DNA of 64,000 bases from Anabaena sp. WA102 (lineage in GTDB: Bacteria; Cyanobacteriota; Cyanobacteriia; Cyanobacteriales; Nostocaceae), in assembly GCF_001277295.1 (NCBI RefSeq), contig NZ_CP011456.1:4778001-4842000 (forward strand), in the 5' to 3' direction. Shown here in pieces: positions 41,921 to 49,745 of this stretch. The translations under genes were made by a program, and so were the position numbers. The notes below the pieces were generated by a model, which made no database searches, was not told where the DNA came from, and worked only from the letters and a program-made list of their open reading frames with translations. Positions within the stretch are counted from its first letter, which is position 1. Each line of letters opens with the position of its first letter.

Positions 41921-42634
41921 TTATTCGTCCACGATTTTTAGTTCACGATCGCTCAACAGTAGCAATAATTTATACTTACCTTCGTTTTCACCCTGACCAA
42001 TTTCACCATACAAAAATCCGCGATAGGGACTACCCTTTTCCCGAATCACCAGTGGTTGATTACCTTTAGTACCAGCCCCCACCACAGCTACTTCCTGGTT
42101 TTGATGAAGTTCTTGGGCGATATTAAATAAAAATTCCATTGTCACGCCGTCTTCATGGACGATTTGATAGGTATACCGGAACACAAAGTCCGTAAATGCT
42201 TGGGTAATAGGGAGACGTTTACCTGTTTTAATAGGAAGGTGATCGTTGAGATTGGATTTACGAATCAGATGGGGGCGGCGTTCTTTTTCTTGTCCTTGCT
42301 GATCGTAAATAATATCAACAAATTTAAAGTCAGTGACGGGTTTGAGTCCATCCAGGCGATTACTAGAATTGTAATAAGCGGTGGAAATCATCTCTGTTTC
42401 CAATATTTGTCCTGCTCCCTCCAATTTTAATTCTGGGTCAAGAGCGATAAAATCTGACGGTTGAGCCTGAAACGGATCGATCATCGCATTAATGCCATTG
42501 ATCAGTTTATAAGGCGTAATTGCCCCTACCTGAGTTTTTTGCTGAATTACTGGTTTGGGACGGCGGCGTGGCAACGATTGCAAGGATAGGCGGGCGGTTT
42601 TACCTTGATGTTCTAAGTGTAGAATAGTATCCAT
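41921..42634 (-). CDS. Hypothetical protein, first gene of an uncharacterised pair
   Basis: A 237-residue soluble protein with a basic N-terminal segment (ARLSLQSLPRRRPKPVIQQK), a central acidic/aromatic part (DFKFVDIIYDQQGQEKERRP) and a beta-rich end (PYRGFLYGEIGQGENEGKYK). No catalytic motif is obvious. Downstream, 15 bases away, lies the 153-residue protein. Upstream is a truncated frame on the same strand. The three may once have been a larger operon. Function unknown. Confidence 0.6.
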   Translation of the reverse strand: MDTILHLEHQGKTARLSLQSLPRRRPKPVIQQKTQVGAITPYKLINGINAMIDPFQAQPSDFIALDPELKLEGAGQILETEMISTAYYNSSNRLDGLKPVTDFKFVDIIYDQQGQEKERRPHLIRKSNLNDHLPIKTGKRLPITQAFTDFVFRYTYQIVHEDGVTMEFLFNIAQELHQNQEVAVVGAGTKGNQPLVIREKGSPYRGFLYGEIGQGENEGKYKLLLLLSDRELKIVDE

Positions 42635-42652
42635 AATTTATACTCCTGATCA

Positions 42653-42866
42653 TTAAAACATAGAAAAATTTAGTTCATCGTCTTCTTCTTCCTCGACTTC
42701 AGCATCAAAAAAATCATAGGCGATCGTCAACCCCACAAATGCCGTCTTTTTCATTTCCCCAATTAATAAAAACGCCTGTTCAGCTTTAACTAACAGATAA
42801 GCCTCTTTGGGAATATAGGTTTTGCGGTAATTAAATTGGGTAGAATATAGTCCATTACCGGCATTA
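42653..42866 (-). pseudogene. 5'-truncated hypothetical gene
   Basis: The frame ends at 42653 and can be read back to about 42866: STQFNYRKTYIPKEAYLLVK, then EQAFLLIGEMKKTAFVGLTI and an acidic EEEEDDELNF tail. It has no start codon of its own; it is cut at the point where an oppositely oriented fragment begins. The order suggests that it was the first gene of the unknown operon below it. Confidence 0.5.
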
Positions 42867-43003
42867 CCTCATCTACACTCAAGTTAAATCAAGTTGGTGG
42901 AGATACTGCGATTGTCTTCAATAATCAAACTTTAGCGACTCTCACTGGGATTCAAGCTAGTAGTTTGAATTTGACAGATCCTAAACAGTTTGTCTTTGCT
43001 TAG
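42854..43003 (+). pseudogene. C-terminal end of a hemolysin-type (RTX-like) calcium-binding protein
   Basis: ITGITSSTLKLNQVGGDTAI, then VFNNQTLATLTGIQASSLNL and a TDPKQFVFA end. This is the usual last 50 residues of large cyanobacterial calcium-binding repeat proteins. No start or repeat region precedes it: it is joined head to head with the truncated gene on the other strand, a rearrangement scar. Confidence 0.6.
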
Positions 43004-43101
43004 AATATAATTCACTCCTAGTACACTGGGGGGTAAGTTAATGATCATCATCTTTTTAGTGATTGAAAATGATTGGTTTATTTACGCCCTGTGGTACTTG
43101 T

Positions 43102-44130
43102 CTATAATCTTACTTGGTTACTTACTTTTGCTTGGTCAAAATAACCATATACTACCTGAGAAACTTGACGAATAAAATCTGTTCCTCTAGGATCATTATT
43201 TGGTCTTTGCACAAAAACTCCTGCTAAATAACGCTTACCTGATGGCGTTTCAATAATACCCGCATCCCCTAATATAAACCTGAGTGTCCCTGTTTTGTGC
43301 GCTATCTTAGCACCAGAACCTAAACCAGAAGGTAATAAACTTCTATTATGACAACCATTCATAATACCTATTACTTGTAATTGACTTGTATTGGAAAGTA
43401 ACTGATTATTTTCCATTAAAGCTGATAGTTTTACCAAATCTTTAGCACTGGTTTTATTAGTTCCTTGAAAATCTCCCAGGCGATTTCGCATCACAGTATT
43501 TTGCAATCCCCAACTGCGAAATTTTTGATTTAATTGAGTAATTCCACCCAAACGCTCTATGATCATATTTGTGGCGGTGTTATCGCTAATAGTCATCATC
43601 CTAGTTGCAGTTTCTAAGAGACTAAACTTACTTCCTAACCGCCCATACTGCATATTTCCCGAACCACCAGCAATATGTTTTTTCCCCATAACCAATGTTT
43701 CATCTAATTGAATTTTTCCAGCATCTACTTGCTGAAATAAAGCAACCAAAATTGGATATTTAATTGTACTAGCAGCCGCAAAAGATTTATCGCCATTAAT
43801 GCTTAAATAATCTCCTGTGTTCAAGTCCATAAAAAAGATACCAGGAGAAAGAAACTTGTAGCGAGCCATTAATGTTTTAATAGGAGTTTGTAGTTCTGAG
43901 ATTTCTCTTCCCAAAGGAAATATACCAGTGAAGTTATGAGTCTCTATTGGACTGGTATTACTGACAGAATCTGGAGGAATAAATTTAATTTCCGGCAATT
44001 GTACACTTGATTTATTTTGACTCCAGCTATTTGGGTTCTCAAGCTGGTTGTTATCAGGATTTGCTTTAACTGGTAGAGATAATAAAAGAGTAGCCGTGAT
44101 ACTAAATAAGATCAATGAATGTAGTTTCAT
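43102..44130 (-). CDS. Exported serine hydrolase, class A beta-lactamase/PBP-like
   Basis: A 342-residue protein with a signal peptide (LILFSITATLLLSLPVKA). The penicillin-recognising fold has the nucleophile in STIK (SFAAASTIKYPILVALFQQ), the SDN motif in MMTISDNTATNMIIERLGG and KTG in IAHKTGTLRFILGD. The class A omega-loop E-x-x-L-N is not present in the expected place (RNRLGDFQGTNKTS). A real drug-resistance beta-lactamase is therefore unlikely; peptidoglycan or ester hydrolysis is more plausible. It is probably periplasmic and monocistronic. Confidence 0.8.
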   Translation of the reverse strand: MKLHSLILFSITATLLLSLPVKANPDNNQLENPNSWSQNKSSVQLPEIKFIPPDSVSNTSPIETHNFTGIFPLGREISELQTPIKTLMARYKFLSPGIFFMDLNTGDYLSINGDKSFAAASTIKYPILVALFQQVDAGKIQLDETLVMGKKHIAGGSGNMQYGRLGSKFSLLETATRMMTISDNTATNMIIERLGGITQLNQKFRSWGLQNTVMRNRLGDFQGTNKTSAKDLVKLSALMENNQLLSNTSQLQVIGIMNGCHNRSLLPSGLGSGAKIAHKTGTLRFILGDAGIIETPSGKRYLAGVFVQRPNNDPRGTDFIRQVSQVVYGYFDQAKVSNQVRL

Positions 44131-44171
44131 GCAGTTGTATGAGGAGAGGATTGAATTGACTTACAAAAAAA

Positions 44172-44343
44172 GGGAACAGGGAACAGGGAACAGATAAGAA
44201 ACACTCATTTGCACCAGTTTAGAGCTTCAGTCAAGAAAAAGATGTTTTTAAAAGATGCGTAGCACGAAAAAAAACAGTGTCATTATTTTAATCTCATGTT
44301 TAGAAACATGAGTTTTTTCTGTTCCCTGTTGCTTCTTCCTCTG
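44172..44343 (+). repeat. Repeat family D, copy 3
   Basis: GGGAACA repeated three times, the ACACTCATTTGCACCAG core, AAAACAGTGTCATTATTTTA, the hairpin CTCATGTTTAGAAACATGAG at 44293-44312 with a T run, and a CTGTTCCCTGTTG end. It lies between two minus-strand genes as do the other copies. Confidence 0.75.
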
Positions 44344-44485
44344 AAAGATATTTTCTAGATAAGTAAATGAAATCAGGATTGATTGATTTAGGTGTTGTTT
44401 TTAGAGGTCATTTTGGGTTATTTTTTTTGATAAGTAATCGGACGGAATTAATGACTCAACTGATTCTTCTGTTTCCCGTTCCCTA

Positions 44486-44893
44486 TCAACTATTGTTGTT
44501 TAATTTTGCCCACTCACCTAGTGCGGGAATCTTTGCTAAAATGCCTTTTTTTAAAGGTTCTGGACGTTCTGACCAAGGCAATACACCATCATATTTTGTA
44601 TAATACTGACTTGCACATTCTAGTACCGCAGATGGACTACTATCTACTGGTAAATCACCAAAGAGATAGGTTGATTTTCCTTCGGCTACAAAAGCAATCA
44701 CGCAGGAATGACTGCAAGCGCTCATACATTCAACCCCCTGAATGCAGAATTGATTGTGCAATTCACTATCTTGAGCAAGTTCTTGAAGTTGTTTTAGTAG
44801 TTGTTCACCTTGACTTTCACCAACCCGCTTACCATCTTGCCACTTACTACCACAAGTAGTACAGACAAATAGATTATGTTTTTGATTGAGCAT
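44486..44893 (-). CDS. DUF1636 metal-binding (thioredoxin-like ferredoxin) protein
   Basis: A 135-residue protein with Cys residues in FVCTTCGSKW and GVECMSACSHSCVIAF, fitting the DUF1636 family of small [2Fe-2S] ferredoxin-like or metal-binding proteins. FGDLP and a Tyr/Trp-rich C-terminus also fit. A cobalamin riboswitch lies about 360 bases upstream on the same strand (45253-45375), which links the gene to vitamin B12 status. Other DUF1636 genes occur near cobalamin genes, consistent with a role in cobalamin synthesis or cobalt handling (inference). Confidence 0.82.
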   Translation of the reverse strand: MLNQKHNLFVCTTCGSKWQDGKRVGESQGEQLLKQLQELAQDSELHNQFCIQGVECMSACSHSCVIAFVAEGKSTYLFGDLPVDSSPSAVLECASQYYTKYDGVLPWSERPEPLKKGILAKIPALGEWAKLNNNS

Positions 44894-45252
44894 TGATTTA
44901 GAAATGTTGAGGAATAATTCGGAAACGCAGACATAAGAGTTTTTACAATATGGCTACTGTAAAATGTGTAAAGAAGCATAATTAACCGCACACGAAAACG
45001 GACAAGATTCACTTGCTGTCATCTTTTCTATTATTGTCAAAATATATCTAACGAAGATAGCAATAAGTCTCACCTATAAAAGCTTCCCACTTTCTTAAGT
45101 GCAGGATTGCAAATAATTAAATTGACGGTTAATAATCTCAGAACAGTACACAATTTGTAGGGTTTCTCTGGGGGTCTAAACTGATTAATTCCTATGGAAA
45201 CATTCATGGTCTGAATCATCTGTACCACGCAAATGGATGTGAGTTTTTTGCT

Positions 45253-45375
45253 TTCGGCGGGCATTCTGACTTAGAGAATAAATCTCCTTACATCTGCGGG
45301 ACAGTGTCGGATTTACACCAGACTTTCCCCCTTGCGTTTAATGACTGTTTCCCATTAAAACCGATTCAGTTGCGA
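45253..45375 (-). promoter_or_regulatory. Cobalamin riboswitch
   Basis: Read on the minus strand the order is TGGGAAAC, then GGGGGAAAGTCTGGTG, TAAATCCGACACTGTCCCGC, AGATGTAAGGAG, and the B12-box-like AAGTCAGAATGCCCGCC. These match the conserved parts of the adenosylcobalamin riboswitch family (RF00174 pattern) in correct order and spacing. The regulated gene on this strand is the DUF1636 gene at 44486-44893. The long leader between them (44894-45252) may hold the expression platform. Confidence 0.88.
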
Positions 45376-45538
45376 GAATACTATATTTTTTATGTCTTGT
45401 CAATAGACAAGGGAGGATAATTCTGTTTATTGTTTTGCCCAGAGGCTGAATGAAGTATCATTTTTTTATGCTGTTGAGAAGATAAAAAAGGGATTATTTA
45501 CAGTAAATTGTTAATTAAACTCTTTGTGGAAATTAGAT

Positions 45539-46318
45539 ATGCAGCTTCAAGAAGCCTCTAACGTTGCCGTCATTGTTGGTGAAAATGCGGTTACTGTTGC
45601 TCAATTACCTTGTGTGTGGCAGGATATTGCTAAGGGCAGGGCAAATGTCAGATTTAGTAATCCACAAGTCTATGTAGAAATGGCGCAGTTGTTTCAATAT
45701 AAACTGCAATATGGTGATGTTGATTTGTTTAATGACCGCCCCCAGTTATTTCGGCTAATACCTTCATTCTCTGAGTTATTTGGGCAACTGGCATGGGAAA
45801 CTCTGGAATTCTACGGTCACGACTTTATGATTCACAACTATCCAAACTTTAAGGCAGTTTTGCATAATTGTGAGTCAAAAGGTTCTGAGTACAATAATGA
45901 GGTCAAGGTAGCTCGCATCGGTTTGGAACTTTTTGATGAATTTGGATATGATTTACCAGCTAGTTTCTATCATGTGCATTTAGCCCCAATTTATCGAGAT
46001 CATGTGTTTGAAGAACGGGCTTTAAGATTTGATCAAAGAGATATAGAACATAAGCGTTCGTGGGATGCTATTCTACACGCAGGTAAGGTGTTTGCAATGC
46101 AAATGAAGGTGCAAAGTATAGCATCTAAATACGGTTTTACTTATCAACATGGCTGTGGTTGTAACTCCCATTTATCTTCTATTGATGAGTCTTCTGGTGC
46201 ATTTGAGTATGAATTAAGTTTGGAGAAACGTCAACGCTGGATTCGGAGTTTTATCTGGACAGCTTGGTATGAATATGCAATGTTTCCCATTGTCCCGAAT
46301 ACTAGTTATCTTGTCTAA
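45539..46318 (+). CDS. Protein of unknown function
   Basis: A 259-residue protein from ATG at 45539 (GGAAA upstream). It is soluble, aromatic-rich, with MQLQEASNVAVIVGENAVTV at the start, RPQLFRLIPSFSELFGQLAW and ETLEFYGHDFMIHNYPNFKA in the middle, and the distinctive GFTYQHGCGCNSHLSSIDES near the C-terminus. The GCGC with nearby His residues might bind metal. It is divergent from the B12-riboswitch-controlled DUF1636 gene. I do not recognise a family. Confidence 0.55.
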   Translation: MQLQEASNVAVIVGENAVTVAQLPCVWQDIAKGRANVRFSNPQVYVEMAQLFQYKLQYGDVDLFNDRPQLFRLIPSFSELFGQLAWETLEFYGHDFMIHNYPNFKAVLHNCESKGSEYNNEVKVARIGLELFDEFGYDLPASFYHVHLAPIYRDHVFEERALRFDQRDIEHKRSWDAILHAGKVFAMQMKVQSIASKYGFTYQHGCGCNSHLSSIDESSGAFEYELSLEKRQRWIRSFIWTAWYEYAMFPIVPNTSYLV

Positions 46319-46429
46319 GTAGGGTTTGCTGAAACAGTTATCTGTGAAGGCAGGTATACTGAAAACGGTTCATAGTTTAACCAAATATGAAACCCCTCTC
46401 TCCTTTTGACCTCTCCCTAACCCTCTCCT

Positions 46430-46618
46430 AAGAGGAGAGGGAAAAGGAATAATATTTAATACTGGAGAGGCTTTGAACTTGTTCTTTAGACTTCTCCGGT
46501 AAAGATTGTAGAGACGTTCCATGGAACGTCTCTACAAGGGTTTCAAACGACGCACATTTAATTCTCGGAGATGTGTTTTGTATGATAAAAAAGTCCAGCT
46601 TCTAGCCGTTTTGAGTAT
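46430..46618 (+). repeat. Dispersed repeat family I, copy interrupted by a family C element
   Basis: Matches 9670-9777 on both sides of an insertion: AGAGGAGAGGGAAAAGGAAT to TTGTTCTTT, then GTATGATAAAAAAGTC to TTGAGTATAA. Confidence 0.7.
46488..46576 (+). mobile_element. Family C MITE, copy 2, nested
   Basis: AGACTTCTCCGG at the left and TCTCGGAGATGTGT at the right are inverted repeats. The central 28-bp palindrome is at 46508-46535. It is absent from the sister repeat at 9670-9777, which defines it as an insertion; TTT may be its target duplication. Confidence 0.65.
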
Positions 46619-46619
46619 A

Positions 46620-46881
46620 AGTAGGTGAACACAATAAGTAATTGGACAAAAATATTTACAGTCATTGCGAGCGAAGGGAAGCAATCACAACCCTTGGAAT
46701 TGCTTCATTTCACTTCGTTCCATATGGCTAACGCCACGCTGCGCTAACGCAATGACATTGTGTAATTAATTCTGTCTCACTACTTAAAACCAAACTGTGT
46801 AAAGAAACGTAAAATGGCTGAAAACTTCTTTACTCTTGCGTCTTGCCTTGCTATAACGACAATTTTCAACGCCAACCTACT
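46620..46881 (+). repeat. Repeat family B, copy interrupted by MITE A copy 3
   Basis: AGTAGGTGAACACAA, then (after 46784) AAAACCAAACTGTGTAAAG to CAACGCCAACCTACT. The uninterrupted inverted copy is at 58272-58397. AGTAGGT/ACCTACT inverted ends and flanking TA suggest another MITE. Confidence 0.7.
46637..46784 (+). mobile_element. 148-bp MITE family A, copy 3
   Basis: AGTAATTGGACA to TCTCACTACT with TA on each side (46635-46636, 46785-46786). Comparison with 58272-58397 gives the empty site CACAATAAAACC, so the TA is a true target duplication. Confidence 0.85.
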
Positions 46882-46944
46882 TATTAGAGGCAGAGCCTCA
46901 TCAGCTGCATTCCTAGTCAGAGACTAGGAACGAGATGTGGTAGG
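46882..46944 (+). repeat. Dispersed 63-bp repeat, copy 2
   Basis: Near-identical to 6171-6234: TATTAGAGGCAGAGCCTCAT, hairpin CTAGTCAGAGACTAG, GAACGAGATGTGGTAGG. It lies directly beside repeat family B. Confidence 0.75.
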
Positions 46945-46964
46945 AATTTAAGCGTGATACTTAA

Positions 46965-47372
46965 TCAAGGAACAATCAAGACGGGACAGGGAGAAAGGTT
47001 AATTACCCGTGCGGTAACGCTATCAGTTGCGCCTTCATCCGTTAAGCCTATTCCTCGACAGCCCATGATAATTAAACTGGCTTCAACTTCATCAGCAACA
47101 TCACAAATAGTAAAAGCTGGTTTACCTTGTCTTTCTAGTAATTCGGCTATGATTCCTTGTCCAGAAAATAAAGCCTGGGCATTTTCTAGGAGTTTGGCAA
47201 CTGCTTCTGGAGATACCATAGGACTGGTAGCCGGTGCTTCTGAATCTGGCTCTTCAACGACTGAAAGCAGAATTAAGCGACTGCCATAGGTTTGCACAAT
47301 ATTGGCAACTATATCAGCGGCCTCTCTGGCTTCTCGACTTTGATCAATGGGAAATAGAACTGTTTTAAACAT
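46965..47372 (-). CDS. Universal stress protein (UspA family)
   Basis: A 135-residue Usp domain: MFKTVLFPIDQSREAREAAD with the conserved Asp, LILLSVVEE, and the ATP-loop-type GCRGIGLTDEGATDSVTARV followed by SPCPVLIVP. GAGGTGAG precedes the ATG at 47372. The usual G-x2-G-x9-G-S/T pattern is present in modified form. Such proteins help cells survive stress; no specific role can be assigned. It is divergent from pgk. Confidence 0.9.
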   Translation of the reverse strand: MFKTVLFPIDQSREAREAADIVANIVQTYGSRLILLSVVEEPDSEAPATSPMVSPEAVAKLLENAQALFSGQGIIAELLERQGKPAFTICDVADEVEASLIIMGCRGIGLTDEGATDSVTARVINLSPCPVLIVP

Positions 47373-47460
47373 ATCTCACCTCTGCACCCCTCACTCCGGT
47401 AAAATCTTGATGGTCATATTTTGAAGACAATAACAGAAAAGTAATCAGGAGAGTTTGGCT

Positions 47461-48663
47461 GTGTCTAAAAAAAGTTTAGCAAGTTTATCTGCGGCTGATA
47501 TATCTGGAAAACGCGCTTTGGTACGGGTTGATTTTAACGTGCCTGTGGATGATCAAGGCAACATCACTGATGATACTCGGATTCGGGCGGCGTTGCCAAC
47601 TATCCAAGATTTGACCCAAAAGGGTGCTAAGGTCATTTTAGCAAGTCATTTCGGTCGTCCCAAGGGTGTAGATGAGAAATTACGTTTAACTCCCGTCGCT
47701 AAACGTCTGTCTGAGTTGTTAGGACAAGAAGTTGTCAAAACTGATGACTGTATTGGTGATGATGTGGCGGCTAAGGTTGGCGCATTGGCAAATGGTCAAG
47801 TGCTGTTGTTGGAAAATGTCCGCTTCTACAAGGAAGAAGAAAAAAACGATCCCGCATTTGCGGAAAAATTGGCTGCTAATGCTGATTTTTATGTAAATGA
47901 TGCGTTCGGTACTGCACACCGCGCCCACGCTTCTACTGAGGGTGTAACTAAGTTTCTGAGTCCTTCTGTGGCTGGTTATTTGGTTGAGAAGGAATTGCAA
48001 TATTTACAAAGTGCGATTGAAGTACCTCAGCGTCCTTTGGCGGCTATTATTGGCGGTTCTAAGGTTTCTAGCAAAATCGGTGTGATTGAAACTTTGTTGG
48101 AAAAGTGCGATAAGTTGATCATCGGCGGTGGGATGATTTTCACCTTCTACAAAGCCCGTGGGTTGAGTGTTGGTAAGTCTTTGGTGGAAGAAGATAAGCT
48201 TGAATTAGCGAAGTCTTTGGAAGCTAAGGCTAAAGAACGTGGTGTGGCTTTGTTGCTACCTACAGATATTGTCTCCGCTGATAAGTTTGCTCCTGATGCT
48301 AATGCTACTACTGTCAGCATTGAAAATATCCCTGCCGATGGTATGGGTTTAGATATTGGTCCTGATTCTATCAAGGTTTTCCAAGCGGCTTTGGCTGATT
48401 GCAAGACTGTGATTTGGAATGGACCTATGGGTGTGTTTGAGTTTGATAAATTTGCTGCGGGTACAGAAGCGATCGCACATACTCTAGCAGAAATCGGCAA
48501 AACCGGCGCAACTACCATTATCGGTGGTGGTGACTCTGTAGCGGCTGTGGAAAAGGTCGGTTTAGCTGACCAAATGAGCCACATTTCTACTGGTGGTGGT
48601 GCTAGTTTGGAGTTGTTAGAAGGTAAGATCTTACCTGGTATTGCAGCTTTGGATGAAGCATAA
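47461..48663 (+). CDS. pgk: Phosphoglycerate kinase
   Basis: Transfers phosphate between 1,3-bisphosphoglycerate and ADP in glycolysis and, in the reverse direction, in the Calvin cycle. The protein (400 residues) shows ALVRVDFNVPVDDQGNITDD, SHFGRPKG, LLLENVRFYKEEE, VNDAFGTAHRAHAST, the hinge GGSKVSSKIGVIETLL, and nucleotide-domain NGPMGVFEFDKFA and GGGDSVAAVE. The GTG at 47461 with AGGAG upstream gives the usual SKK start; the TTG at 47455 adds two residues. The gene shows strong use of common codons, as expected for high expression. Confidence 0.96.
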   Translation: MSKKSLASLSAADISGKRALVRVDFNVPVDDQGNITDDTRIRAALPTIQDLTQKGAKVILASHFGRPKGVDEKLRLTPVAKRLSELLGQEVVKTDDCIGDDVAAKVGALANGQVLLLENVRFYKEEEKNDPAFAEKLAANADFYVNDAFGTAHRAHASTEGVTKFLSPSVAGYLVEKELQYLQSAIEVPQRPLAAIIGGSKVSSKIGVIETLLEKCDKLIIGGGMIFTFYKARGLSVGKSLVEEDKLELAKSLEAKAKERGVALLLPTDIVSADKFAPDANATTVSIENIPADGMGLDIGPDSIKVFQAALADCKTVIWNGPMGVFEFDKFAAGTEAIAHTLAEIGKTGATTIIGGGDSVAAVEKVGLADQMSHISTGGGASLELLEGKILPGIAALDEA

Positions 48664-48737
48664 TTGAAAAGGGTGAAGGATGAAGTTTTTGGCTTTGTCC
48701 TTCATTCTCTGCAATTAACCAAATTAAGGAAAACAAT

Positions 48738-49322
48738 ATGCAAGTACAAACTCGCAAACATATTTACACCCCTGAAGAATATTTAGAACTAGAGGAAACA
48801 GCACTTTATAAAAGCGAATATCGGGATGGAGAAATTATTCCTATGACTGGGGGAACTGGTAATCATAATAAAATTACACTAGCTATTGCGGCGATTTTAC
48901 TATATGCCATGAGACGCAAAAAATATGAAGTTTTTATGGGAGATATGCGTTTATGGATTCCACAATTTAAAGAATATACTTATCCAGATGTGATTGTAAC
49001 TGATGGTAAGGCTAGTTATACAGGCAAAAATAATACTACTGTGACTAATCCTTTATTAATTGTTGAGGTTCTATCTAAGTCTACAAAAAATTATGATCAG
49101 GGTGAGAAATTTACTTTTTATCGTTCTATTCCCCAATTTAAAGAATATGTTTTAGTAGAACAAAATCAATATCAAGTAATGCACTATAGCAAAACTAATG
49201 AGGGAGAATGGATTTTTAGAGAATATAAATGTGAAAATGATATTGTTAAGTTGCAACATCTTGATTTTGAAATTAGTTTAATTGACATTTATCAAGATGT
49301 GAATTTTGAGGATAGGGAATAA
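48738..49322 (+). CDS. Uma2 family (DUF820) PD-(D/E)XK-like protein
   Basis: A complete 194-residue Uma2 protein: KHIYTPEEYLELEETALYKS, EYRDGEIIPMTGGTGNHNKI, then YTYPDVIVTD and NPLLIVEVLSKSTKNYDQGE, giving the E-D-x-E-V-x-S core of the restriction-like fold. YRSIPQFKEYVLVEQNQ follows. AAGGAAAAC lies just before the ATG. Cyanobacterial genomes carry dozens of these; the activity is unproven. Compare the broken relative at 1565-1990. Confidence 0.9.
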   Translation: MQVQTRKHIYTPEEYLELEETALYKSEYRDGEIIPMTGGTGNHNKITLAIAAILLYAMRRKKYEVFMGDMRLWIPQFKEYTYPDVIVTDGKASYTGKNNTTVTNPLLIVEVLSKSTKNYDQGEKFTFYRSIPQFKEYVLVEQNQYQVMHYSKTNEGEWIFREYKCENDIVKLQHLDFEISLIDIYQDVNFEDRE

Positions 49323-49361
49323 ATAATGCTATCTATTCAAAAAATTGTTTAATTGTGAGTC

Positions 49362-49529
49362 ATGAAAATCGAAAGTATCCATCTAAAAAACTTTAAAGCT
49401 TTCAAAAATGTGGAAATTAAAAAAATTCCTAAAATGTGCGCTTTTGTGGGTGCAAATGGTACTGGTAAAACCACAATTTTTAATGTATTCAGTTTTTTAA
49501 AAGATGCTTTAGGGAACACCAAAAAATAA
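49362..49529 (+). pseudogene. N-terminal fragment of an SMC/RecF-like AAA ATPase
   Basis: Fifty-five residues: MKIESIHLKNFKAFKNVEIK, then CAFVGANGTGKTTIFNVFSF with Walker A, ending KDALGNTKK. This is the start of an overcoming-lysogenization (OLD)/AAA_21-type ATPase, normally 350-450 residues; the rest is missing. After the stop, an unrelated short frame (IGKRTEFIIQVPIKQAAKK, ending near 49650) may be another remnant. Confidence 0.65.
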
Positions 49530-49745
49530 ATTACCCAATTTTGTGGCTTACTCTTATGAGAATATTTCTCTGATATTGGCAAAAGAACTGAATTTATTAT
49601 CCAAGTTCCCATCAAACAAGCAGCTAAGAAAATCACTTACTCAAATTAATACTTCTAAGTCAGTTAAACCGCTGGCAATATTAATATATAACGCATTTAT
49701 CATTATATATAATTATTTAGTATCGCTGATACAAACAATATAAGC

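Noticed and set aside
43102..44130. Antibiotic-resistance beta-lactamase
   Set aside because: The active-site triad motifs fit, but the omega-loop Glu motif is missing and the context is chromosomal housekeeping.
44794..45264. Short minus-strand frames in the riboswitch leader as genes
   Set aside because: They overlap the leader and the DUF1636 start in another frame; no family features.
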